Part shown: positions 46,412-55,826 of the stretch, in pieces | Position numbering within the stretch: the first letter of the stretch is position 1 | Layout of the letters: each line of letters starts with the position of its first letter | Source of the DNA: Rhizodiscina lignyota | Taxonomy: Eukaryota > Ascomycota > Dothideomycetes > Aulographales > Rhizodiscinaceae | Reading direction: 5' to 3' | NCBI GenBank assembly: GCA_010015805.1 | Contig: ML978124.1 | Coordinates: 1,240,001-1,304,000, forward strand | Length of the DNA stretch: 64,000 nucleotides | Translations under genes and position numbers: made by a program | Notes under the pieces: generated by a model | The model's database searches: none | What the model was told of the DNA's origin: nothing | What the model saw: only the letters and a program-made list of their open reading frames with translations

Positions 46412-47355
46412 CTGAGCGCAGTTAGCATTGCAACTCCAAAGTTAGATGGACATGAGTTTATGTACATACGCCAGCTCCAGAGGGTTCGGTGTGAGTAAGC
46501 TTTCTACCTCCGGCAACTGGCCATATCATTGATCAATTGGAGTCTCTCTGGAGTCTGAAATTAGTGAGAGTGAGATTGGGGGGAATTCATTTGCGTTTCT
46601 GATTATGATCCAGTCCGGAGAGAAGATTTCAAAGTGGCGGCAGCAGCCATGTAGCGAAAAGTGTAGAGCGAAAGAGTCGTCGATTGAGTCTACTAGCTAA
46701 GGCGGGCTGAACCAAACGGCGCTAAACCAAGCACGTGATACCTGTTCGAGTCCGGATGACAAAAAGGGTACCTTGGTACAACTTAGCAACGCAACAAGCC
46801 GGACCAGATTGGCCATTGCTCCGCTTTTTACTCTGCTGGCACCCGTGGCACTCGTTACATGTTTACCTACTAAGTTAGGGCAAAGTGTGTTTCTCTATGC
46901 TTTAGCCTTATCCAGTAAGCTAGAAATATCCTATGTGAAAAAGGGGTGAACTCTAAAATCCTGTTTTGAAAGGTTGGTCTGTTCTGCCTGTCGTACTCCG
47001 AAAATCGACATGCACCTACCCGCATATTGATATTGAGATAGCGACCGCAAGGATCTTACCTAATTTTGCTTAAAATCCACAATGGCTTCACCAGTTTTGC
47101 CCATTTTGTGGGGATTAGTGAGAGATGGAAGTCATTGCATTTACTTCGATCTGCTTGCATTTCACTATCAAAGCTGCGCTAAGAACTAATACAGTTGTAA
47201 CTCATCGGTCTCTACAATAGCAACCACTCCTTTCAAATGGCCCGAAATCGGATTCAAGCTGTGGCTAAACTTTGGCTACACTCTTGGAAACTTCGTACGA
47301 ATAATTTTATATTAGTCGTTCGGTGAATTTGAAATGTTGATTACCTTGTTATTAG
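46412..47355. other. Intergenic within the island
   Basis: I see nothing recognisable in this stretch. Frames are short in all six readings. Confidence 0.4.
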
Positions 47356-47587
47356 CGATGTGTCTACGTATGGGCGTGCGTATGTTGACACCTCAAGCCT
47401 ATCTAACTTTCGTCACATTTGGAACTTAACAATTATCGAGTAGTGTAGCTGCGGCCAGCCAGCAATAAAGATTAGAGACGAATCCTGTCGTGTTTCCAGC
47501 TACTATCCGTGCTCAAATTGCCCGACTACGAGAGTGCAGATAAAGACGACCCAGGGAGAACGATGCTGTAATATAACGCATGAATGA
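47356..47587 (+). pseudogene. Zinc-ribbon micro-gene, copy F, diverged
   Basis: The middle-exon equivalent, 47356-47379 (24 nt, one codon short), reads RCVYVWAC and ends at a GTATGT donor. The last-exon equivalent from 47444 reads CSCGQPAIKIRDESC, then RVSSYYPCSNCPTTRVQIK, with the central CPxCGHxRC block replaced. The family stop is lost and the frame runs to 47587. No first exon with an ATG was found. It keeps the PTTRVQIK ending, so homology is clear, but it is probably not functional. Confidence 0.52.
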
Positions 47588-47939
47588 CAGGCCAACTCTT
47601 GTACAGAAGCAAAGTCAATGATAGTATATTCTTCAGTCGCATCTGACTGCATTGCAAGGATTGAAGGAGGCAGTGCAAATCTTGAGAAGGATCTCTTTGG
47701 CATATACAGTAGTAGTGCTCCGAACGAGCGTCATCGAAGCGACCAAGCATCTGGTTTCTACTAAAAAAAAACTAAAACTATTGCAGTCAACATTCCAACA
47801 AGTTCCCAAAGTCAACCTGCTAACCCAAAGGCTTGGGTTTTGATATTATCTGCTTCAAAATGCGGAGGTCGCAAGGCGCAATAGCAATGAATTTTCCGAG
47901 ATGCAAATTCCATCTGCAGGCTGGCCTCATCATCAAAAC

Positions 47940-49305
47940 CTAGTTTGCGGTGCTCACGCTCTCCTTGCGTTTCTTCGCCTTTTTGCTTTTCTTTGGCGAT
48001 TTGAGTTTTGGCGCCTCGTTTTCAGAATCCGTACCCTTCAAGTTTTCTGCTTGTGGTGATTCACCGTTTGTCTGGCTGATTCGACGGGGCGTTTCAAGCG
48101 ACTCTTCTCGAATGGTTTTTGTATGCTCTTCAGAAGACATTCCTGCAGAGAACTCCGTTGGTGTCTCATCAATGGCGGGTTCTTCCAAATGACGGACAGC
48201 GGTGTCGAACCCATTTTCAATCGTGTAAGACTCATTTGTCTAAAGCAGATCAGTCCCATTTGTTTAGTGTGGTGTCTCATACGTACTCCTGGCCGTAAGC
48301 TGAGCGTGAACCCATCCCCATTCTTCGTTCCGTTATGGAGGCCAGAATTGATCGTCAACATTGTTGCTGATTCTTTTCGAGGCTCTTGGTCGTGAATGGT
48401 TGCTTTGGCACGGTTAGTATCCACTTCAAGCCGTCCCTCTGCAAGATTTTTACGCCGATCTTACCGTTCTTGATTCCATCACCGTTCGTAATATCATTAC
48501 CCTTCACAATTCCGTTCTTCTCTCGAGGCTGCTCAACGGTCGGCTCCTCAACATTTGCATGAGCTGCAGCAAGACTCCTGACTTTGACCATCTGCTCTTT
48601 GTACATCTCTGCGACAGCCTTGAACACAGCTCTGTCAAAAACCGCATTCCTCCCAATAACAGCGGGGAGTCGGCCTTCTATGATGATGGTATCGTCGGCC
48701 ACCAATTTGGTTTTGATCCACTTTCCGACCTGTTCCTGAAACCAGGACTCATTCGGCGGCAGCTTCGGGGACACATCTTCAACAACCAGTTGTATGTCAA
48801 AGACGGAAAGTTTTGCGCTCAAATCGTTCATCCTTTCTTTCGCCATCTCTTCCAAGCGTCCCAGGTCACAGAGCAGTGCTGCGCAATAAGCCTGCACGCT
48901 CCTTTTGAACTCCGTAGTGGTTCTCGAGTCATCCGGAAGGTCATCCAAGCCGAAGATGTCATAGCCGCCAGTGCTGACGAAATGGCAGAGTGTATGGCCA
49001 GCATCTTCATCGACATCAGATAAATCGATCGGTTGGTTGGCAGGGACAGCGTCAATCCTCCGCTTGAGACCCAGGTGCCTTATGGCATTTGCATGATGGA
49101 GTGAGTATGGTGCGCCGTTTGGACCAATGTGAAATGTCAGCGATGGAGAAGCATATGGACTACACGGATGGAATCAGTATTTGTTTGAGGTACGGAAGGT
49201 CTCCGTCAGGGAAATTTACGAGATGGTAGAAGGACTATGCACTTGCTCAGGCACCTGCTCTGCGCCAGTCTTTTGGCCCTCTTTGAGCTTTACGTCGGTA
49301 GCCAT
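47940..49305 (-). CDS. BTB/POZ-like domain protein, 398 aa
   Basis: Exons 49305-49220, 49159-48465, 48402-48287 and 48239-47940 join to 1197 nt. Intron 2 has a strong GTAAGA donor and a perfect TACTAAC branch site. After a short charged start (MATDVKLKEGQKTG), the BTB-type fold is suggested by LTFHIGPNGAPYSLHHANAI, then IDLSDVDEDAGHTLCHFVST and a helical block (VQAYCAALLCDLGRLEEMAK). The C-terminal third is low-complexity, with lysine-rich LKSPKKSKKAKKRKESV at the end, a possible nuclear or nucleolar signal. Fungal BTB proteins of this size usually lack Kelch or BACK domains and have unknown partners. It marks the right border of the accessory island. Confidence 0.78.
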
Positions 49306-49859
49306 GATTGTGGACCAATTGAACAAATAATGGTTGCTGCATCCGCTCAGAGAGATATGGAAAAGCGACAGCAGTTGAAGGAAAACGGAAGATCGCTGGC
49401 ATTTACTGAGGCACACGACAACTATTCCTTTTAACAATCATAAATGCGGGGAATCACGTTGTCAGAAACTCAGAAGTGTGGAAGAGCCTCAAAATCCGAA
49501 CGGGGCGTAAAGTCTGGATGCCGCCCTCGACGTGGTGAAGCTCAATTGGCGCTCGTAGCTGCAACGCCAACAAACCACCAGGCTCACCGGTCGGGCCAAC
49601 CCAAGCACCTGGGAATTCGACCATCATAGCTATCACCTACGAGAATTCTGATATGCAGAGATGACGGGAGCGCACATGCAGAATACTGCTTGAGGCGATG
49701 TGAACGTGTGGGAGGTTGCCTTGTGACGAGATCGGTGTGCCTGCGTGGTCAATGGCCAATTCATTTGGCGATCGTACTAGGCATGACATGTCACGCATTA
49801 GACACTGCTGGGTTTGCCCCGGCCTGTATGTAGGTTAACTGCCGCCGATGTTGTTGCTC
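49306..49859. other. Promoter side of the BTB gene
   Basis: Upstream region of the minus-strand BTB gene. No additional gene or RNA was seen. Confidence 0.4.
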
Positions 49860-50360
49860 GGTGAAGCCTGATGGTTGAAAAGGCAGAGCATGACGAATTT
49901 GCCTCTTCAGCACCAGCGAGAGCTGCACTGAAAGCTTGCTTTGTTCTGCGGGAGATGATGGTTATTGAGAACACGCTGCATTAATGAACACAGTCCATCT
50001 TTGCTTCAGAGCGGCGTTGAGCTCGACGAAGCCTGAAGGTCGGAAGGCTCGAAGGAAGGCTCGAACATGGGCTAGTTTGCCTCTTCGGGACCAGTGGGAG
50101 CCTCTCCGACAGCTTGCGTTGCTCTGCTGTAGACAGTGTTTACTAAGAACACGTTGCATCAATGAACACAGTCTATTTATGCTCCAGAGGGTCCTTGAGC
50201 TCGGTGAAGCAGGAAGGTTGGAAGGTCGGAAGGATGGAGCATGAACAAGTTCGGCACTCCAACGCCAGCGAGAGTACCCCCGAAATCCGGATTCGCTTCG
50301 CTTCAAACGGTGTTTATTGAGAACACGCTGCATCAATAAACACAGTTTGTGTTTGCTTCA
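49860..50360. repeat. Tandem repeat, three units of about 176 bp
   Basis: The word ACACGCTGCATTAATGAACA and close variants begin at 49971, 50149 and 50323, that is 178 and 174 nt apart. Each is preceded by a GTTTATTGAGA-type block and followed by CACAGT and a TGCTTCAGAG-like segment, then a GA-rich GGAAGG(C/T) stretch and a CCAGCGAGAG-like block. Parts of a further unit precede the first copy from about 49860. The minus strand stays open across the array for about 124 codons, which is a by-product of the repeat. No gene is claimed. Confidence 0.72.
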
Positions 50361-50423
50361 GAGATTGTGTATCGAGGCAGTCCAGCATTTTAGGGCTATA
50401 GTGTAAGTATTTCGTCTCCATCG

Positions 50424-50666
50424 ATGTTTGGCAGAGCAAGAGGCGTCGTACCAGCTGCTTACCTAATTCATCTCGACGATGAAGACGACGGTCTCGGGGA
50501 CGATAGTCAACGACAGAATACACCATGGCTCAATTGATTGAACGTCGACAATATCTCGGAGTTCCAGGTCGAATTAGATTCGGCACCCAATTCATCGTCC
50601 GGCACGGTTAATGAAAATGAAGTTCAATACACCTTTGAAGCTCCTTTAGAGGAGTTAGGCTTCTGA
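50424..50666 (+). pseudogene. Acidic ORF remnant interrupted by one stop
   Basis: From an ATG at 50424 the frame reads MFGRARGVVPAAYLIHLDDE, then DDGLGDDSQRQNTPWLN and a TGA. In the same frame it continues with LNVDNISEFQVELDSAPNSS and ends EVQYTFEAPLEELGF-stop at 50666. Composition after the TGA is protein-like rather than random, so this may be the end of a decayed gene. I do not recognise a family, and chance cannot be excluded. Confidence 0.28.
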
Positions 50667-50797
50667 TTTTAACCTAATTGTGCTCCTTTTGAGAGCTACA
50701 TGCTATGCGTTGCCTCGCATAGAACCCCACAATGTAACTAGCAGACGCCTGCCGACGCAAGAATGTTCGGATAAGTCCGAACCCGGCACTGATTGGA

Positions 50798-52627
50798 TCA
50801 CTCGTACTCTCCACTCTCGAACTTGTCGGTGTTGAAGAACCTCGCGCGAATCGCGTTGCCGTTGAAGATACGGCCATCGAGGGCATTGACAGCCTGGATA
50901 TACTGGTCAGCAACTGTCCCCTAGTGCAGCAGTAACAACAACGAATGATGTGTGTACTCACCCTCAGCGCACTCAACTGGCTCGTGAACTTCACGAACAC
51001 CGGCGGTCCCTCTTCCTGCTCGTCATTCTCGCCATCTCTCCAGACGTATACCCTCTCAACCCGTCCATACTTCTCGCCACACTCCTCGCCAATCTCCTGC
51101 ACCAGCCCACCCTCCATCTCCGTCTGGACATCCATTCCTCCAAGCATCCCCTTCAACACCACAACCTCGCTCATCGCACCAAACTTGCCCACTTCTTCTT
51201 CCTCTGAGACGTTCTTCTTGCCACCAACGATCTTGCCCTGTCGGGCTCGATTCACGTAGCCTCCGCCTTCGGCGTCTGACTTCTTCTTCCTCTTTTCGAC
51301 CTCCACACGCAGCGCAGTCGTAATCCCCGTGCCTTGTGCACCCAGGCCCTGGCCTTTGGACCAGCCGTACTTCTCCATGAAGCGCTTCGCAAAGCCTTCG
51401 CGGCCAGGACGATTGGAGCGGGGAGCGTCTTCTTCGGCGCCAGTGCCCTGTCCTGTGGGAGCGTCTGAGGGCGGCGTTGGGGCTTCTTCGTCTTGCGCAA
51501 GGGCTTTCTCGAGTTCTGCTTCGGAGGGAAGCTCGGCTGGCGGAGGTGGAAGATTGTAGCGAACTGGAGTACGAGAGATGGTTGGACTTTGCATGGCTGC
51601 CAGAGCGGGGTGCATAGTAGGCTTCAGCGGTTCTGGCTGCAGTGCCGGAGGTGCTCCAGGCGGTGGAGGTAGAGGCAGAGATTCGACTGGTGGAGGTGGT
51701 GGAGGCTGCTGCGCCTGGCTCATTCGCATGCGACGGGCGTATACCTCATCGGCAGTCTCGTCTCTATCGATCTCGACGGGAGGAGGTGGTGGGACCTTAG
51801 GCTGCTCGTCACTTGGTGGAGGAGGTGCGAAGTTGTAGTTCGATGGAGGCGCAAATCGCGCTGGACAGTGTTAGTATTAGCCCACATAAAGGTCCAAAAT
51901 GCGTACGGTTCATTCTGGTCGCTCCAGCATCTTCATCGTCGCTTGACAAGTCCGAGTCCTGGTATGCACGCGAGCGATGTGCGTACAACCTGTCCTTCCA
52001 GTCGCGAGACTGTTGGATCCACTCGTCGCTGTGCTTGTACTCGCCGAAATTGTCGGGGATGGACACTTCGTACACATCACCCCAGTCCAGAACGACTCGA
52101 GCTGCTTCCTTGTTGTTCTTCTTGCGCTTCTTCCACTTCCTTCCGCGATTGTGCTGGTCGCCCGCGTAGAAGCCGTTCGCATCGTCATCGTCGGCAGTCC
52201 AATCCGCGATTGTGCTCTTCACAGGCGGAGGACGAGGCGCACCTGCCTTGGCCGTAGCGTCTGGCGAACTGGAGCTTGTAGGCAGAAAGCCGCCCTTTGG
52301 GAATGTGGTCTTGGCCTTCTGCTTTTGTGATTGAAGTTGCGGCCTTTTCGTAGGCGGGAATCGTAGAGCTGCTGTAGAGACATAAAAAACAATCGTTAAA
52401 ATTGTCAAGGATTACTTTCAGTTTTCAAGGGCTTTTTCACTACCAGTATTGACCTGCTTCTTTGCAGCAGCTTCGGCGTCCTGTTGCTGTGATTCGGGCT
52501 GCTTGAAAAGCACCGGCGCGCGCGTAACACTGCCTGGCGTTGAGGCCTCTGGGTCGAGGAGGTTCGCGTAAAGGGAGAGGCCTTTACGTTTCGGAGCTCC
52601 ACCTTCAGCTTCAGTATTTGACGACAT
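50798..52627 (-). CDS. SPF45: Splicing factor 45 (RBM17/DRT111-like), 547 aa
   Basis: Exons 52627-52444, 52371-51907, 51860-50962 and 50893-50798 join to 1644 nt. SPF45 binds U2AF-type ligands and takes part in 3' splice-site choice. The N-terminus has a short helical motif (GLSYANLLD-like GLSLYANLLDPEAS) and a conserved DWGDVYEVSIPDNFGEYKH segment. A proline-rich linker (RYNLPPPPAELPSEAELEKA) leads to the G-patch (FAKRFMEKYGWSKGQGLGAQ). The terminal UHM-type RRM runs from EVVVLKGMLGG to ALDGRIFNGNAIRARFF and contains the R-x-F loop (RIF) expected of a UHM. The final exon encodes only 31 residues and completes the RRM, so an unspliced reading would truncate it. Confidence 0.92.
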
Positions 52628-52960
52628 GGTGAAAGTGAAGGAAGAAAGTTGTGGGAGCTGGTGGGAAGAGTGGAGAGTAAGGTTTAAGCTTCAACATCTC
52701 GAAGCGAAAGAAGAGGGCCGAGTTCGCGATAACAATACTAAAGGGGCTTAGCGCCCGTTGAAGCATGCAGGGATTATTCGGCCAATGCCGAGCGTGGGTG
52801 GAAAAGCTCTCGTGAGCATCGGACCTCCGAAACTGGTTCGACGGCATGGCGTTTTTTTTCCTTCGTGCAAAGTTTTCTTCCTTTCGTCCTTATAGATTTC
52901 CTATTTATTAGACTTCTCTGTAATATTGTAGATACCCATAGACTATAGACTAATCTCATC

Positions 52961-54684
52961 ATGTCTACTCTCGCTAACTCTTTCCAACAACAATCTTCAT
53001 CGCCGGCGGTGATAGTACCTGGCGCCCACTCCCTCACGGTCTCCTACTCGGGGCTTTGTAGAGAAATCCATTCCTTTCAGGAGAAGCTCGCAGCGCTCGG
53101 CATCAGCGCTGGCTCTGCTGTATCAATTGCGATACCTAATACTTACGAGTTCATCGTAGCTTTTCTGGCAGCGTCATGGCAGCGAGCGATTGCTGCGCCA
53201 TTGAATCCGGTACGTTTCATTATCATCAGATATGAAAGATCGCTAATTGATGTTTGCTTCCAGGCCTATAAACAATCTGAATTCGAGTTCTATATCGATG
53301 ACCTCAGCTCCGCCCTCGCCCTTGTCCCGAAAGGTGCCTTCCAGCAAGATGCGCCTGCCGTCCGCGCCGCACGGAAATACAATGCTGCAATTGCAGAATG
53401 CTATTGGGATGGGGTAGAAGTGGTACTTGATGTAAAAGACCCAGGCAAACTCGGAGGCGTGGCCTGTGGAACCGTACAGATGGCTCTTCCGGACGATGTT
53501 GCCCTTGTGCTTCACACCAGCGGGACGACAGGCAGGCCAAAGGCTGTCCCGTTGACGCACCGCAACTTGACCAGGACAATGAGTGGGTTATCCGTGGCAA
53601 AATCCGGAGTATGATTTCTGACCATGTGGCACAGAGAACATCCAAGCCACCTACGAGCTGACTCCACATGATCGCACAATGCTCGTCATGCCGCTCTTTC
53701 ACGTCCACGGTCTCCTGGCAGGTTTCCTCGCCCCTCTTGCATCCGGTGGATCTGTTATTGTCCCCACTCGCTTCTCTGCGTCGGAATTCTGGAACGACTT
53801 CATCACGTACAAGGCCAATTGGTATACTGCGGTTCCAACTATCCATCAGATCTTGCTCAAGAACCCTATTCCCAACCCGAAGCCAGAAATCCGATTCATA
53901 CGCTCTTGCTCTTCGCCTCTGTCACCAAAGATCTTTGACGACCTCGAGGCCACTTTCGGTGCTCCTGTTCTAGAAGCGTACGCCATGACCGAGGCAGCAC
54001 ATCAGATGACGTCCAACCCTCTCCCCCCAGGAAAGCGTCGGCCGGGTTTCGTTGGTCTTGGACAGGGTGTAGAAGTTAAGATTCTCGACCAGAATGGAGA
54101 CGAGGTTGCGCAGGGCGCAGAAGGTGAAATCTGTATCAGAGGCGAGAACGTCACGAAGGGCTACCTCAACAATCCTACCGCCAATGCATCATCTTTTACC
54201 AAGGGTGGATTCTTCCGCACTGGTGATCAAGGAAAGAAAGATGCAGAAGGATATGTAATGATTACAGGCAGGATAAAAGAGTTGATAAACAAGGGCGGCG
54301 AGAAGATCAGTCCCATTGAGCTGGACAATGTTATGGCACAGCACCCAGCGGTCAGCGAAGCTGTGAGCTTCGCAATCGAAGATGAGATCTACGGACAGGA
54401 CGTAGGCGTGGCAATCGTTCTGAAGGACAACCAGAAGCTGAGTGGGGATGAATTGACGAAGTGGATGGCGGAGAGAGTCGCAAAGTTCAAAGTGCCGAAG
54501 AAGGTAGGTTTCTGTTCTCCTCATTCAATTTCTAAAATGCTCAGCAAATACTTGGAACATTCAACTAATAATTGTTCAGGTCTTCTTCACCGAGGTAATG
54601 CCAAAGACAGCAACAGGCAAGATCCAGAGGCGCAATGTGGCCGAAGCGATGCTCAAGCAAGAGAAGCCCAAGGCGAAGCTTTAA
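52961..54684 (+). CDS. PCS60: Peroxisomal acyl-CoA ligase Pcs60-like, 513 aa
   Basis: Exons 52961-53209, 53264-53582, 53635-54503 and 54580-54684 join to 1542 nt. The product is an AMP-forming (ANL) ligase: the P-loop LHTSGTTGRPKAVPLTH, the RTGDQGKKDAEGYVMITGR adenylate motif, GEKISPIELDN and the catalytic C-terminal lysine motif KTATGKIQRR are all present. The closest family is yeast Pcs60, an oxalyl-CoA synthetase. The C-terminus is KAKL, whose last three residues (AKL) are a workable PTS1 signal, so peroxisomal import is likely. The intron inside VPKK|VFFTEV and the 105-nt last exon carry that signal. Substrate assignment rests on family resemblance. It is 333 nt from the divergent SPF45 start and shares its upstream spacer. 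Confidence 0.9.
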
Positions 54685-55058
54685 TCATGTATCATCATAC
54701 GGAAGGCATGTATTCTTGGACTGACTGTGGGCGCTTCATTGAGTTATTCCTTTTTTTTGTACAACTATGCGGGGCGAAGATCTCACTCGATGATACCAAT
54801 AGAACCAGAGAATTAGAGTATAGACTTGGAGAATAGACTGTAATAATATATACAGAGATTATCTGATGTTCCCATTCGCAAAGTTGGTACAAACTAGTCG
54901 TAGGGCGTGAACAGTGGTGGGGATCTACGCATATGTAAGAGCGGCGGGCGACCACCCGCGGGTATCATCGCTCTCGTCCAATTTGCCTCCGCATCAATTC
55001 CTCCATCTCGTCGGACTTCCGGTGGTCTACTTGAGAGTTTACAATAAATCCACTCTAA

Positions 55059-55712
55059 ATGAGCATTCGTACCACCCTCAGATCTACCAATTGCCTGACA
55101 CAAATACGTTCAAATCGTCGAAGACTTCCATATCAACTTCTACTGAGGACAATGGCATCCGCGAAGCAAGAGTGGCTCGTTATTTTCCCCGATCATGAAG
55201 GCGCGCTGAAGAAGAGGTTGGAAGTGAGGCCGTGAGTTTTATTTCAGCTTCATTATCATCGAAATATGTGGAAGGTAAGCTAATTGATGCACAGGAAGCA
55301 TATCGAGGCCATTGTGGCTGACGGTGGGAAGGGCTTCTGGCTCATGGGAGGTAGGCAGCTTTCTCTCTTCATATATTGCTCTTTTATATAATTCTTCTAT
55401 TGTATTTCAACTTATCTTATTGGGTTTCATTTGCTTTTCATCCCTATCTGTCTCCCTGCCTTCCACTCTCATGCCGCATTCTGGCCGCTAAAATTTACCG
55501 CAGGTGCTTTGCTCGAACGCCCACTTGATGGCACCGAGGCACCTCCACCAAGCGTCGGCAGCGCCATGCTCTGTGCAGCAAACAGCAAGGAGGAAGTCCT
55601 GGATCGGCTGAAGGCGGATCTGTACACGACAGCTGGCGTTTGGGACTGGAACAAGATCCAGATCTACCCCTTCAAGTGCGCAGTCAGGACGGCCATGGAC
55701 GAGGTCAAATAA
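55059..55712 (+). CDS. YCII-domain protein with mitochondrial presequence, 145 aa
   Basis: Exons 55059-55231, 55295-55350 and 55504-55712 join to 438 nt. The YCII-related fold is shown by KQEWLVIFPDHEGALKKRLE, VRPKHIEAIVADG and, in exon 3, PPSVGSAMLCAANSKEEVLD and LKADLYTTAGVWDWNKIQIY. YCII proteins have a ferredoxin-like fold and mostly unknown substrates. Two starts are possible in frame. The upstream ATG (55059) adds 31 residues rich in Arg with no acidic residue (MSIRTTLRSTN...), a good mitochondrial presequence. The inner ATG (55152, MASAKQEWLV) would give a cytosolic form. The second intron, 153 nt, is long for this window. Confidence 0.84.
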
Positions 55713-55826
55713 TGTTTGTCCTATGAATAGACAGCAGTGTCTGGCAGAATGATGGAACTGTGTCATTTTGATATCTACTTTTCCACTGAACGCCGTATGT
55801 ACCGGTATATCCAATCACGTCCATAA

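Noticed and set aside
24000-48000. CRISPR array, bacterial operon or phage-like module
   Set aside because: The window is clearly eukaryotic with spliced genes; no short regularly spaced repeats were seen.
49962-50336. 124-codon minus-strand frame
   Set aside because: It runs through the 176-bp tandem repeat; openness is inherited from the repeat unit, not from coding selection.
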